In this document: positions 36,088-45,331 of the stretch, piece after piece
Position numbering within the stretch: position 1 is the stretch's first letter
Layout: every line of letters starts with the position of its first letter
From: M0103 sp040386155
GTDB lineage: Bacteria; Bacteroidota; Bacteroidia; Flavobacteriales_D; Crocinitomicaceae
Direction: 5' to 3'
Assembly (NCBI GenBank): GCA_040386155.1
Contig: JAZKFZ010000004.1
Coordinates: forward strand, 124,001 to 188,000
Length of the DNA: 64,000 bases
The notes under the pieces: generated by a model
Seen by the model: the letters and a program-made list of their open reading frames with translations, nothing else
Told to the model about the DNA's origin: nothing
Databases searched by the model: none
Position numbers and translations under genes: made by a program

Positions 36088-37098
36088 CTATGCCCAAACT
36101 TTTGCTCCTTCAGAGCAATTTTTACAGATGTCAATTTGATTGCGTTGTGTTAAAACGCTTCCTCGAAATGTTTTATAAGTTTCACTTTTCCAGATACTTT
36201 TGAAGCTTTGATCTTCAACAGAGCCAATTATGTGTTGTGCATCTTTATCGAAACAGCAGGGAACCACTTTCCCATCCCAAGTTAACACACTGCCCGACCA
36301 CATTCTCCAGCATCGATTCCCTGTTTTGTATTTTAAGACGTACGTTCCATCTTTACTTTTTTTATACCGAGCATATTTTTCATTGTCAGGCAGCAGTGGA
36401 TTTCCATGCTTGTAGTCATAAAGCTGTGCTGTTTTTATGCGTACTTCATCAATGCCAATTGCCGTTCCAAGCTCAAAAGCGAAAGGTATTTCGTGCTCAT
36501 TCTGTTTAACTGCTAGAAACTGAAAGATAAGATGTGGAGTGTTCGAATTTAGCTTTTTCTTCGCTGCAACAAGTAATTTCGAGGCCTCCAGCACCTTTGT
36601 CAAGGTTCCATTCACACGATAATTTTCATAGGTTTTTTGAGTCAAGCCATCAATTGAAATGATGAGACGATCCAAACCAGATTGTACGATTTCCTCTGCT
36701 TTTTTTTCATCAATAAAATGGGCATTCGTAGAAGTGGAGGTATAGATCTTGTGTTTTTTCGCGGTGCGGATTAAATCTAAAAAATTTGGATTTAAAAACG
36801 GTTCTCCCTGAAAATAGTAGTTGATGTAGAAAACATGAGATGAAATTTGTTCTAAAATCGTCCTGTTTAGTTCTAAATTTAGTTTCCCCGTTGGACGCGT
36901 AAATTGTTTGAGTCCGCTCGGACATTCAGGACATGCCAAATTACAAGCAGTTGTTGGTTCAATGGAAACGGTGAACGCCTTGCCCCAAATAATTGGTTTC
37001 TTTAAAAGTCGTGATAAATAGTAGGAGCTTTTAAGCTGAATAAGATTGAAAACACGACGAGGTGTCAGGTGACGTACAATATTAAGTTGGTCGCGCAT
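36088..37098 (-). CDS. Radical SAM/SPASM-domain protein
   Basis: This 336-residue enzyme has the [4Fe-4S] cluster motif CNLACPEC (Cys52, Cys56, Cys59) in TACNLACPECPSG. A C-terminal SPASM-type cysteine cluster follows: NRCWRMWSGSVLTWDGKVVPCC, then ICKNCSEG. Such enzymes use S-adenosylmethionine radicals, often to modify peptides or carbohydrates; no precursor peptide gene is evident nearby. Two consecutive ATG codons are possible (37101 and 37098). A TATTTTTG box ends 4 nt before the second, matching the spacing seen elsewhere in the window, so I prefer 37098. The ArsR-like gene follows. Confidence 0.92.
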   Translation of the reverse strand: MRDQLNIVRHLTPRRVFNLIQLKSSYYLSRLLKKPIIWGKAFTVSIEPTTACNLACPECPSGLKQFTRPTGKLNLELNRTILEQISSHVFYINYYFQGEPFLNPNFLDLIRTAKKHKIYTSTSTNAHFIDEKKAEEIVQSGLDRLIISIDGLTQKTYENYRVNGTLTKVLEASKLLVAAKKKLNSNTPHLIFQFLAVKQNEHEIPFAFELGTAIGIDEVRIKTAQLYDYKHGNPLLPDNEKYARYKKSKDGTYVLKYKTGNRCWRMWSGSVLTWDGKVVPCCFDKDAQHIIGSVEDQSFKSIWKSETYKTFRGSVLTQRNQIDICKNCSEGAKVWA

Positions 37099-37102
37099 CA
37101 TT

Positions 37103-37110
37103 CAAAAATA
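37103..37110 (-). promoter_or_regulatory. -7 box TATTTTTG upstream of the radical SAM gene
   Basis: This exact TAnnTTTG match on the minus strand lies 1 nt from the first and 4 nt from the second ATG. The 4-nt spacing supports the second start and a leaderless message. Confidence 0.5.
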
Positions 37111-37132
37111 CGTCAAAATCTAGAGTTTTGAT

Positions 37133-37165
37133 AAAAAAAAGACCGAAAGCAATGCAATCGGTCTT
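37133..37165 (-). terminator. Intrinsic terminator downstream of the small membrane ORF
   Basis: An 8-bp stem (AAGACCGA at 37139-37146 with TCGGTCTT at 37158-37165) has an 11-nt loop. On the minus strand it runs into eight U residues. Its direction implies a leftward transcript ending here; the only candidate is the small ORF at 37191. Confidence 0.85.
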
Positions 37166-37190
37166 CACTATATAATTTGAAAAGCTTTAT

Positions 37191-37304
37191 CTAAGCCTCT
37201 GTATCTTCAAAAATTCTTTTTGGACGTAATTTTTGAAACACTCCTAATGTAATCCAAAAAGGAAGAACGAATCCCAATAAAAATAGCAACATCCAGAACG
37301 CCAT
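37191..37304 (-). CDS. Small single-helix membrane protein, possibly frameshifted at its 5' end
   Basis: The intact frame from the ATG at 37304 encodes 37 residues: a hydrophobic helix (MAFWMLLFLLGFVLPFWITL) then a basic/acidic tail ending IFEDTEA. A second ATG at 37347 opens a different frame (MNVSGVVIF). Removing one T from a run of four at about 37319-37322 would fuse the two into a smooth 51-residue protein. Either the short form is the gene, or a 1-nt indel, sequencing error or slippage is present. A strong leftward terminator 26 nt downstream supports expression. Function unknown. Confidence 0.6.
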   Translation of the reverse strand: MAFWMLLFLLGFVLPFWITLGVFQKLRPKRIFEDTEA

Positions 37305-37412
37305 TCCGAAAATGAGAATAAAGATAACTACGCCAGATACATTCATTTTACTTAACTTTATGAGGTAAATTTGAGTGTAAAAATAATAAAAAATTCAAAT
37401 ACACAAGCAATA

Positions 37413-38798
37413 ATGGAATATAGAATTGAAAAAGATACATTGGGAGAAGTGAAAGTACCAATTGATGCTCTTTGGGGAGCGCAAACGGAGCGATCACGCA
37501 ATAACTTCAAAATTGGACCGCAAGCTTCTATGCCACAAGAAGTTATTCATGCTTATGCGTATTTGAAAAAGGCGGCGGCGCAGACAAATGTTGAATTAGG
37601 TGTTTTATCAGAAGAAAAATGCAGGTGGATTGCAACAGTCTGTGATGAAATTCTTTCAGGTAAGCACGATGCTTCCTTCCCTTTAGTGATTTGGCAAACG
37701 GGTTCTGGCACACAAACAAACATGAATGTAAATGAGGTAATTGCCAACAGAGCACATCAACTTTCTGGAGGTCTTTTAACGGATTCAAAGAAGATTTTGA
37801 GTCCAAATGATGATGTAAATTGTTCGCAATCTTCCAACGATACTTTTCCCACTGCAATGCACATTGCAGCTTATCATTGTGTACGTTCGAAAACAATTCC
37901 AGCGCTGAGCTTGCTTAAGAAAGCCTTAGACGAGAAAGTTCTTTCCTTTTCCACCATTATAAAAACAGGACGAACGCATTTTATGGATGCTACGCCACTA
38001 ACGCTGGGACAAGAATTTAGTGCCTATCAGCGACAAGTTGAAAATGCTATTTTTTCAATTGAAAACACCTTACCTAAAATTCTCGAATTAGCACTTGGAG
38101 GCACAGCCGTTGGAACAGGAATGAATGCTCCGCAGGGATTTTCTGAACTGGTAGCGAAGAAAATTGCCGCACTTTCAAAATATCCATTTGTAACCGCGCC
38201 AAATAAGTTTGAAGCTTTAGCTACCAATGATGCCTTGGTGGATCTTTCCGGCGCATTGAAAAAAACGGCTGTTTCACTAATGAAAATTGCAAACGACATT
38301 CGAATGCTTTCTTCTGGTCCTAGAAGTGGAATTGGGGAAATTATCATTCCCGATAATGAACCTGGTTCTTCAATCATGCCGGGAAAAGTGAATCCAACGC
38401 AACCAGAAGCCTTGACAATGGTTTGTGCTCAAGTGATGGGGAATGATGTAACAGTATCAATTGCTGGTGCAAGTGGGCATTTCGAACTCAATGTGTTTAA
38501 ACCCGTGATTATTGCATCGGTACTAGAGTCTGCTAATTTGCTCGCCGATGCTGTGCAGTCATTTACCGATAATTGTGTGATCGGAATTCTAGCAAATGAA
38601 GCACAAATACAACAAAATCTAGAAAATTCGTTGATGTTAGTGACAGCGTTGAATCCGCACATCGGCTACTATAAATCTGCTGAAATTGCGCAATTGGCGC
38701 ATCGAGAAAATTTAACATTGAAAGAAGCGGCACTAAAACTGGACTATGTGTCAGAAGAAGATTTTAATAAATGGGTAGATCCAACTAAGATGGTCTAA
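37413..38798 (+). CDS. fumC: Fumarate hydratase, class II
   Basis: FumC interconverts fumarate and malate in the TCA cycle. From the ATG at 37413 (MEYRIEKDTLGEVKVP) the protein has 461 residues; an in-frame TTG at 37371 is less likely. It shows WGAQTERSRNNF, WQTGSGTQTNMNVNEV, the KTGRTHFMDATP active-site histidine region and the fumarate/aspartase superfamily signature GSSIMPGKVNP. Length is normal. It is divergent from the small membrane ORF. Confidence 0.97.
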   Translation: MEYRIEKDTLGEVKVPIDALWGAQTERSRNNFKIGPQASMPQEVIHAYAYLKKAAAQTNVELGVLSEEKCRWIATVCDEILSGKHDASFPLVIWQTGSGTQTNMNVNEVIANRAHQLSGGLLTDSKKILSPNDDVNCSQSSNDTFPTAMHIAAYHCVRSKTIPALSLLKKALDEKVLSFSTIIKTGRTHFMDATPLTLGQEFSAYQRQVENAIFSIENTLPKILELALGGTAVGTGMNAPQGFSELVAKKIAALSKYPFVTAPNKFEALATNDALVDLSGALKKTAVSLMKIANDIRMLSSGPRSGIGEIIIPDNEPGSSIMPGKVNPTQPEALTMVCAQVMGNDVTVSIAGASGHFELNVFKPVIIASVLESANLLADAVQSFTDNCVIGILANEAQIQQNLENSLMLVTALNPHIGYYKSAEIAQLAHRENLTLKEAALKLDYVSEEDFNKWVDPTKMV

Positions 38799-38862
38799 TT
38801 GAATTTAAATGCCAATTAGGCTTCAAAATCCCGACATCTTTTTATCTTAAAATCTAAATCCC

Positions 38863-38870
38863 TACCTTTG
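38863..38870 (+). promoter_or_regulatory. -7 box TACCTTTG upstream of the pseudouridine synthase gene
   Basis: This is an exact TAnnTTTG match, 17 nt before the ATG at 38888. Confidence 0.5.
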
Positions 38871-38887
38871 TAAAAATTCTGCTCGCG

Positions 38888-39862
38888 ATGAACACAATGA
38901 AAAACTCAAAAGGAAGATCAGGTAAAGGGAAAACCACTGATGCTTCAAAATCAAGAACATCCCCATTTAAAAAAGACTCTGGCGCTAAAGAACTGAAAGC
39001 GAAAGATGCTAAAGGGGATAAAAAATCAACTGATAAAAAGCCGTTCGAGAAAAAAACTTCTGATTCAAAAGATGTAACGGCACGTGATAAACGCAAATAC
39101 ATCGAGTACCGTCAAAAAGTGAAAAAGGGTGATCCCATGCCTACTTTTAACGAAGACGCGATTCGATTAAATAAATATTTATCCAATGCCGGAGTGTGCT
39201 CTCGAAGAGAAGCAGACGTTCTCATTGAAACTGGAGTTGTAAGCGTTAATGGTGAAATTGTGACCGAAATGGGTTACAAAATTAAACCCGGCGATGTTAT
39301 TCGGTACGATGAACAAACAATCAACGCAGAGAAAAAACAGTACGTATTGCTCAACAAACCAAAAGGATTTATTACAACCATGGATGATCCTCTGGGACGT
39401 AAAACAGTAATGTCACTTGTGAAAAAGGCATGTAAAGAACGTATCTATCCCGTTGGTCGTTTAGATCGCGATACGACTGGACTTTTATTATTCACTAACG
39501 ATGGTGATATGGTGAAAAAATTAACACATCCTCGTCAACGATCCACTAAAATTTATCATGTTGAGTTGGATAAGCATTTTTCTCAAACAGATTTAACTAA
39601 ATTGTTGAACGGCGTTGCATTGGAAGATGGCACTACTTCCGTAGAAAAGGTGGAATACGTAAAAAGCTCTAATCACTATGAAGTAGGGGTAGAAATTAAT
39701 TCAGGGAAAAATAAAATTGTTCGTCGCTTATTTGAAGCGTTGGGATATAAAATTGTGAAATTGGATCGAGTAACGTTTGCTGGTTTGAACAAAAAAGATT
39801 TGCCACGAGGATATTACCGTCACTTAACAGAAAAAGAAATTGCATTTTTAAAAATGTCGTAG
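38888..39862 (+). CDS. rRNA pseudouridine synthase, RluB/RsuA family
   Basis: This 324-residue protein has a long, highly charged Lys/Ser/Asp-rich N-terminal extension (about 1-85), typical of Bacteroidota members and probably disordered. An S4 RNA-binding domain follows (IRLNKYLSNAGVCSRREAD). The catalytic domain has the nucleophilic Asp in GRLDRDTTGLLLFTNDGD. RluB modifies U2605 of 23S rRNA (E. coli numbering) and RsuA modifies 16S; the site cannot be fixed here. The next gene starts 1 nt after the stop. Confidence 0.93.
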   Translation: MNTMKNSKGRSGKGKTTDASKSRTSPFKKDSGAKELKAKDAKGDKKSTDKKPFEKKTSDSKDVTARDKRKYIEYRQKVKKGDPMPTFNEDAIRLNKYLSNAGVCSRREADVLIETGVVSVNGEIVTEMGYKIKPGDVIRYDEQTINAEKKQYVLLNKPKGFITTMDDPLGRKTVMSLVKKACKERIYPVGRLDRDTTGLLLFTNDGDMVKKLTHPRQRSTKIYHVELDKHFSQTDLTKLLNGVALEDGTTSVEKVEYVKSSNHYEVGVEINSGKNKIVRRLFEALGYKIVKLDRVTFAGLNKKDLPRGYYRHLTEKEIAFLKMS

Positions 39863-39863
39863 G

Positions 39864-40739
39864 ATGAAAATTCGCCAACTGCTAATTGTATTGTTATTGA
39901 TTTTCCCTTTGATGGTTGTTGCACAATCAAAAAAGAAGAAAAAACCTAAGAACTCTCAAGCCCAAGGAACGTTGTATGGATATTGGGGCTACAATAGAAC
40001 CACTTATACCAAATCAAACTTGCATTTTGTAGGTGAAGGCTACGATTTCAGTTTAGCAGAAAGTAAAGCGAAAGACAATCCATCACCATTTAGTTTGCAA
40101 TACTTTAATCCAAAATTCCTTACAGTTCCTCAGTTCAACCTTCGTGTTGGCTATTACATTAAAAATCACTGGGCAATCTCCTTTGGCTACGATCACATGA
40201 AGTACATTTTCAAAGATCGAAATCAAGTATTACTCTCTGGTACCATTGATCCTGGAGTTGACAACGTCACTAATTGGTCGGGAACATTCAATGATTCCTT
40301 AGTCATCACGGATCGAAATACTTTTCATTACGAAAATTCGAATGGATTGAATTTCTTGCGTGTTGGTTTCGAACGAACTGATAACTTATTTGGTTTGAAA
40401 AATTGGTTTGTTCTTTCCTCTCACGTTGGTGTTTCTACCGGAGGCTTGTTGACATTTAACGATTTTACCTTTGCAGGTAAAAAAGACATGGTTACAATTT
40501 CACTTTCTGGTTATGGGATGGCTGCAAGTGCTGGGGTTCGACTTGAATTTTTTAAACATGTTTTTATCCAAAGTAATCTTACTGGAGGTTTCAATCATCT
40601 GTTAAAAGTGAAAACTCGTCCAGATGATGCAAGTGCTTATGCACGACAGTTTTATGGCTATTCGATGTGGGATACAAGTATCGGATTCTTGCTGTACATA
40701 CGTCCAACCAACAGCTGTAAGACTTGTCCAACTTGGTGA
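39864..40739 (+). CDS. Predicted outer-membrane beta-barrel protein of unknown function
   Basis: This 291-residue protein begins with a signal peptide (MKIRQLLIVLLLIFPLMVVAQ) and a lysine-rich linker (SKKKKKPKN). Alternating amphipathic strands with aromatic girdle residues follow (LRVGYYIKNHWAISFGYDHMKYIF, GFLLYIRPTN). A C-terminal SCKTCPTW carries two cysteines. It starts immediately after the pseudouridine synthase gene and its stop overlaps the next start (TGATG), indicating one transcript. I do not recognise the family. Confidence 0.8.
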   Translation: MKIRQLLIVLLLIFPLMVVAQSKKKKKPKNSQAQGTLYGYWGYNRTTYTKSNLHFVGEGYDFSLAESKAKDNPSPFSLQYFNPKFLTVPQFNLRVGYYIKNHWAISFGYDHMKYIFKDRNQVLLSGTIDPGVDNVTNWSGTFNDSLVITDRNTFHYENSNGLNFLRVGFERTDNLFGLKNWFVLSSHVGVSTGGLLTFNDFTFAGKKDMVTISLSGYGMAASAGVRLEFFKHVFIQSNLTGGFNHLLKVKTRPDDASAYARQFYGYSMWDTSIGFLLYIRPTNSCKTCPTW

Positions 40740-41158
40740 TGAATTTTACTACCGTTCAGGTGTATAGCGATGCTATTTCTGCCCATATTCTTTGCAACAA
40801 ACTCGAAAGTGAAGGCATTGAGTGCTTTATCAAAGATGAACATATTGTAACGATGAATCCATTGTACTCCAATGCGGTAGGAGGAATAAAGGTGCAGGTG
40901 CGGGAGCTAGATGTTCAATTAGCTCTTGATATCATTAAAGAATTGAAAGCATCTCCATTTCTTGATGAGCAAGATGTAATTATTGCATGTCCCAATTGTT
41001 CGTCGACAGAGGTATATTCCGATTTTAAATCAATGAAAGGAGTTTATGGCATTTTTTCAGCCATTGTGTCCTTTTTACTTGCCGTGTTTCCAATTTATTA
41101 CAAATCAGTGTATCGATGCAAAAAATGTGATACGGAATTCAAGCCGAACGCCAAATAA
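40739..41158 (+). CDS. DUF2007-like protein with membrane helix and zinc-ribbon cysteines
   Basis: The ATG at 40739 overlaps the previous stop and gives 139 residues. The N-terminal 70 residues (TTVQVYSDAISAHILCNKLESEGIECFI) match the DUF2007 putative signal-transducing fold. Two CxxC knuckles (CPNC and CKKC) flank a hydrophobic segment (GIFSAIVSFLLAVFPIYY), giving a zinc-ribbon-like pair split by a probable membrane helix. Function is unknown. The convergent TonB receptor gene ends 1 nt away. Confidence 0.85.
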   Translation: MNFTTVQVYSDAISAHILCNKLESEGIECFIKDEHIVTMNPLYSNAVGGIKVQVRELDVQLALDIIKELKASPFLDEQDVIIACPNCSSTEVYSDFKSMKGVYGIFSAIVSFLLAVFPIYYKSVYRCKKCDTEFKPNAK

Positions 41159-41159
41159 G

Positions 41160-43589
41160 TCACTCTTTTTTCTTCACCTTAAAATCAATCTTGTAATAGA
41201 AAATTGGTAGAAATCCTAATTGCAATCGTTCTGCAATTGGAGCTGCCGTTGGATCTGCTAAGTTGGGTGCGTACGCTAATCCTAGAAGATTTTTCGTATT
41301 CAGAATATTAACAAGGTCTAGACCGAATTCATGTGTGACCCTATTGGCATTCATTCTCCAACTGATTTTTAAATCCAATCGGAAATAATCTCTGAATTGC
41401 AACTCATTAAAAGCAGAATCGCGATAAATTAAATCATCGTAATAGGCGGAAAGTGAATCGTCAGGAACCCCATATCGTTTTCCACCTGCATAAGTGATTT
41501 TTAATCCTGCCGTCAATGAATGTTTTGCATTGAGTTTGAATTCGTACCCTCCTAGCAAGTTAAATATGTAATTCCCATTGTAGGAAGTATTGCGTAAAAT
41601 TCCATCACTACCTTTGTATTTCGAGCTGTACAATGAACTAGAGAACATTACAAAGAATGATTTATCGAAATATTTTTGAATCGTTAATTCAATTCCATAG
41701 TTGTATCCGGTTCCTGTATTTTCTAAACTATCAGGGAATATTCGTGAGAAACCACCTCCCATGTTGATCAATGAAAAAGAAGAAGGTTCTATTGTCACAG
41801 GTACATCGTACAAGTATTGATAGTAAACTTCTGTTCGAATATTTAATTTCTTTTTGAAAACTTTTTCGTAGCCAATAGCACTATGTAAGCTGCGGGTGAA
41901 ACCCATGTTTTTGTTATGAAGGACTTTGTTTCCTTCACCATCAAATTTATGATAAAAGTACGTGTAGTAAGGTTGAGTACCACTATGCATTCCTGCTCCA
42001 GCAAACAATGATTGATCCTTTTTCATTCGCCATTTCCAACCAATTCGCGGTTCAACAATACTTACACTATTGTTTAATGAGAAATATTGACTGTGCAATC
42101 CAGCGGTAAAATCCATATTCTCTGTCACACGAAACTTCCATTGAATAAATGGTTGAATGAGCGCAGCACTTCCTTGGAAATCCCATCGGTTTGTGAAATT
42201 GGCATCAGTAACAATTACTTTCCCAGAATCTAGCATATTCCAGTAAAAACCATCCACGTTAACTCCTGCTTTCAATAAATGACGGGGATTGAATTTGTGG
42301 TTAAAACTGAAAAATCCTGATACCTTATGTGTTTGAAAAACATAGCCCATAATCGGACGAATGGAATCAAAAGTAATTTGAGTTTGTGTGGAATCTAGCT
42401 GTCTACCATAAATGTATTCATGATGTGAACGACCTTCTTCCAATGAGTAGGAAACTGTTGCATTGATAAATGATTTTTCGCTCAGCGACTTCTTATAATT
42501 GAAACCAGTAAAGACCATTCCAGTACCAAAATGTTGATCGCGATCTCCCTGTCCATACAATTCATCAGAATATTGTGTCTGCTCCGAAATCATGATGTCG
42601 ATTTTGCTTCTCCCACCTATTCCGAAGAAAGATAATGCTCCACCTTTTTTTAAGCTCCAATTAAATTTAAATGCTCCATCAAAATACCCTGGTACGGCAT
42701 CCGTCCCTAATTTGATCCCGATCAACTTAAACATATTGAGGGTAGAATACCTTCCCATCACCAAATACGATGATTTGCCCGATTTTGACATCGGTCCTTC
42801 AGATAGAAATTCAGTACCTAGTAAACCAAATTGACCAGTGAATTCATAGACTTTATTATTCCCGTTTCTCAATTTCAAATCGAAAACTCCAGAGGTACTA
42901 TTTCCATATTCCGCAGGAAAGGCACTCATGAAGAAATCAGAATTGCCTAGTATTTTATTATTCAAAATTGATACAGGTCCGCCAGTACTTCCAGCAATTG
43001 CAAAGTGAGATGGATTTGGAATATCAACACCTTCTACTTTCCATAAAATTCCAAGTGGAGAATTTCCACGAACTACGATGTCATTTCTACTATCATCAGC
43101 ACCTTGTACTCCGGCAAAATTAGATGCCATTCTAGCTGGGTCTGAGCGTGATCCTGGATATCTATTTGTTTCCTCAACGCTAAATTGTTGTGCTGAAACA
43201 ACAGCCATTTCGTTAATAACCTCGCCTTGCTTTCTAGCTGTTACAACGACCTCTTCTTGCATCACATAACGCTCCGTCATTGGAATATTCACGATTGTTT
43301 CCTTCCCAGAATTCACTTCAATTGTGATTGCTTTAGGTTCATAGGTCACCAATTCAACGCTTAACTGAAATTTTCCCGTTGGTACATTTTCGATAGCGAA
43401 TTGACCATCTGGGTCTGCCATCGCTTTTAACGTGGTGGAGTCGCTAACGCTGATATAAATTTTTGCGCCAGAAAGCGGATAATTTGTTTCGGCATCGAAA
43501 ATTTTACCGCGCACAGTCTGTACTGATTGAGCAAAACTAAAAATGGTCACGAAAAATAGAAAGTAAAGAAGTGTAAACTTACGAGTCAT
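41160..43589 (-). CDS. TonB-dependent outer-membrane receptor
   Basis: This 809-residue protein has a signal peptide (MTRKFTLLYFLFFVTIFSFAQ). A carboxypeptidase-regulatory-like beta sandwich lies at about 22-105 (TVRGKIFDAETNYPLSGAKIYI), then a plug domain (about 115-225) and a C-terminal 22-strand-type barrel ending in alternating aromatic residues. Such receptors import large ligands using TonB energy. The ligand is unknown. It starts 2 nt after a solute-binding lipoprotein gene, an unusual pairing suggesting both handle the same substrate, perhaps a peptide. Confidence 0.92.
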   Translation of the reverse strand: MTRKFTLLYFLFFVTIFSFAQSVQTVRGKIFDAETNYPLSGAKIYISVSDSTTLKAMADPDGQFAIENVPTGKFQLSVELVTYEPKAITIEVNSGKETIVNIPMTERYVMQEEVVVTARKQGEVINEMAVVSAQQFSVEETNRYPGSRSDPARMASNFAGVQGADDSRNDIVVRGNSPLGILWKVEGVDIPNPSHFAIAGSTGGPVSILNNKILGNSDFFMSAFPAEYGNSTSGVFDLKLRNGNNKVYEFTGQFGLLGTEFLSEGPMSKSGKSSYLVMGRYSTLNMFKLIGIKLGTDAVPGYFDGAFKFNWSLKKGGALSFFGIGGRSKIDIMISEQTQYSDELYGQGDRDQHFGTGMVFTGFNYKKSLSEKSFINATVSYSLEEGRSHHEYIYGRQLDSTQTQITFDSIRPIMGYVFQTHKVSGFFSFNHKFNPRHLLKAGVNVDGFYWNMLDSGKVIVTDANFTNRWDFQGSAALIQPFIQWKFRVTENMDFTAGLHSQYFSLNNSVSIVEPRIGWKWRMKKDQSLFAGAGMHSGTQPYYTYFYHKFDGEGNKVLHNKNMGFTRSLHSAIGYEKVFKKKLNIRTEVYYQYLYDVPVTIEPSSFSLINMGGGFSRIFPDSLENTGTGYNYGIELTIQKYFDKSFFVMFSSSLYSSKYKGSDGILRNTSYNGNYIFNLLGGYEFKLNAKHSLTAGLKITYAGGKRYGVPDDSLSAYYDDLIYRDSAFNELQFRDYFRLDLKISWRMNANRVTHEFGLDLVNILNTKNLLGLAYAPNLADPTAAPIAERLQLGFLPIFYYKIDFKVKKKE

Positions 43590-43591
43590 GC

Positions 43592-45331
43592 CTATCGATT
43601 GAATTCTTTTAATTGTTTTTGATATTCCTCCGCAGTAAGTGCTTTTTTGTAAACCTCAGTAAATGAAAGCTGATTGAGCGGATTAAAATAGAGATTGCGA
43701 ACATCGGAATAGATGATTTGAATATCACCACTATACCAAAGTGGAATCAACGGCGGATTTTCCATTAAGATCTTTTCTGCTTTAGCATAAAGCGCCATTG
43801 CATCTGATAATTTAGTGCAATTTCTTGCTTGCTCATATAACTGATCGAACTCACTATTTTGGTAACGGGATTGATTAATTGTAGAGGGAATACTTGTATT
43901 TAGAGGAACTGCTTTTCCGTAAAAATTCGACAAGAATGTTTCTGGATTTAAATAGTCTGCAATCCAAGCACTCCTAAAAATGTCGCCTTTTGCCATCGTT
44001 GCATCTTGGTCTTTTTGTTCGAAAGTCGAACCATCAATATTTACATTAATGTTAAGATTTTGAAAAATCTGTTGGGCAAAATCATCCGCTACAGCTGAAT
44101 TAATATCACCAATGTTGTAGCGAAGATTTACTGAGCCAAATCCTTTTCCATTCGGGTAACCTGCTTCAGCAAGTAATTTTCTCGCCTTTTCAGGGTCGTA
44201 CGTGTATGAAGCTGCTTTGATATCACCAAAATTATAGCCTCTAAAACTTGCTGCAACCGGTGGCACAATACCATAGTATCCTAATTCGTAATATTGATTT
44301 TGCAAAATTTCACGACCAATTTTCTCTTTATCTATAGCATAATTAAATGCTTGGCGAACTTTTACATTTTTAAATCGTTCTTCAGTCATGTTGAAGAAAT
44401 AGTAATTGGTATACAACAACGCGCTATTATACATTACAAAAAGTGGTGGACTTGAATTAAAATCTTGAATTCTACCTTCCAGCATTTGGGTAATTCTACT
44501 TGGTGGGAGGCCAGTGATAATATCTGATTGGTGATTTTCGAACATCTCCAATTGATCTAGTTTCTTTTGATTTATGATAAAAATCAAACTATCTAAATAG
44601 GGAAGGGCATTACCTGCCTTGTCTGTCAAATAATAATCTTGATTTTTAATTAGGATTGCTTTTTTCACATCCCCTGTGTTATAACCCGAAAACATAAATG
44701 GGCCTGTGCCTATCATATCATCTTCCTTCTTTAGCTCAATTAGTTTGGCACTTGAAATGTAAACACAAACATTTGCTAATTTCGAAAGAAAATTTTCGTC
44801 CTTTTGTTTTAGAATAAATGTGACCTTACCTTCATTGATCTGCAAGCCACTTATCGATTTCGCTTTTCCTTCAAAAAATTCTTGAGCGCCTTGTAAAATT
44901 TCCTTGTAAAGAAAAAGATATGCATGGTGGGGAAGTCCTTTTTCATCTTTAGTACAGGATTTCTCTATCGATTTCAAAACGTCATTTGAAGTAAATTGTC
45001 GATCGCTGCCGCTTAAACTTTCGTGTGCATGAAATTGAACATCAGTGCGAAGTTCGAATGTTATTTTAGTGCCATTGTCAGCAATAACCCAGCTTTTGGC
45101 AAGTTGAGGCCGAACTTTCAAGGTCTTGGGATCCATAGAAACTAGACCCTCCATTACTTGGGAGATTAAGATGGAAGTGTTATAGTCTGTAACATCTCTC
45201 GCAATATGCGTTGATATTTCGTTGTCGAGTGAAAGTGTTATCGAACCTCCTGCATTTTCAAATTGTTGTTTAGCTCCCGAACAGGAAGTAAATAAGGTAG
45301 CGATAAGAATGACATACAAAAGTCTTGTCAT
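43592..45331 (-). CDS. Family 5 extracellular solute-binding lipoprotein
   Basis: This 579-residue protein has a lipobox (LFTSC, Cys17) and the SBP_bac_5 fold typical of oligopeptide and dipeptide-binding proteins. Visible motifs are LAKSWVIADNGTKITFELR, RQAFNYAIDKEKI and YDPEKARKLLAEAGYPNG. It would bind ligand at the outer face of the inner membrane or in the periplasm. No ABC permease or ATPase genes are nearby. It is the first gene of a two-gene leftward unit with the TonB receptor. The upstream 214-nt gap (45332-45545) shows no clear promoter box and only a weak 5-bp stem. Confidence 0.9.
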   Translation of the reverse strand: MTRLLYVILIATLFTSCSGAKQQFENAGGSITLSLDNEISTHIARDVTDYNTSILISQVMEGLVSMDPKTLKVRPQLAKSWVIADNGTKITFELRTDVQFHAHESLSGSDRQFTSNDVLKSIEKSCTKDEKGLPHHAYLFLYKEILQGAQEFFEGKAKSISGLQINEGKVTFILKQKDENFLSKLANVCVYISSAKLIELKKEDDMIGTGPFMFSGYNTGDVKKAILIKNQDYYLTDKAGNALPYLDSLIFIINQKKLDQLEMFENHQSDIITGLPPSRITQMLEGRIQDFNSSPPLFVMYNSALLYTNYYFFNMTEERFKNVKVRQAFNYAIDKEKIGREILQNQYYELGYYGIVPPVAASFRGYNFGDIKAASYTYDPEKARKLLAEAGYPNGKGFGSVNLRYNIGDINSAVADDFAQQIFQNLNINVNIDGSTFEQKDQDATMAKGDIFRSAWIADYLNPETFLSNFYGKAVPLNTSIPSTINQSRYQNSEFDQLYEQARNCTKLSDAMALYAKAEKILMENPPLIPLWYSGDIQIIYSDVRNLYFNPLNQLSFTEVYKKALTAEEYQKQLKEFNR

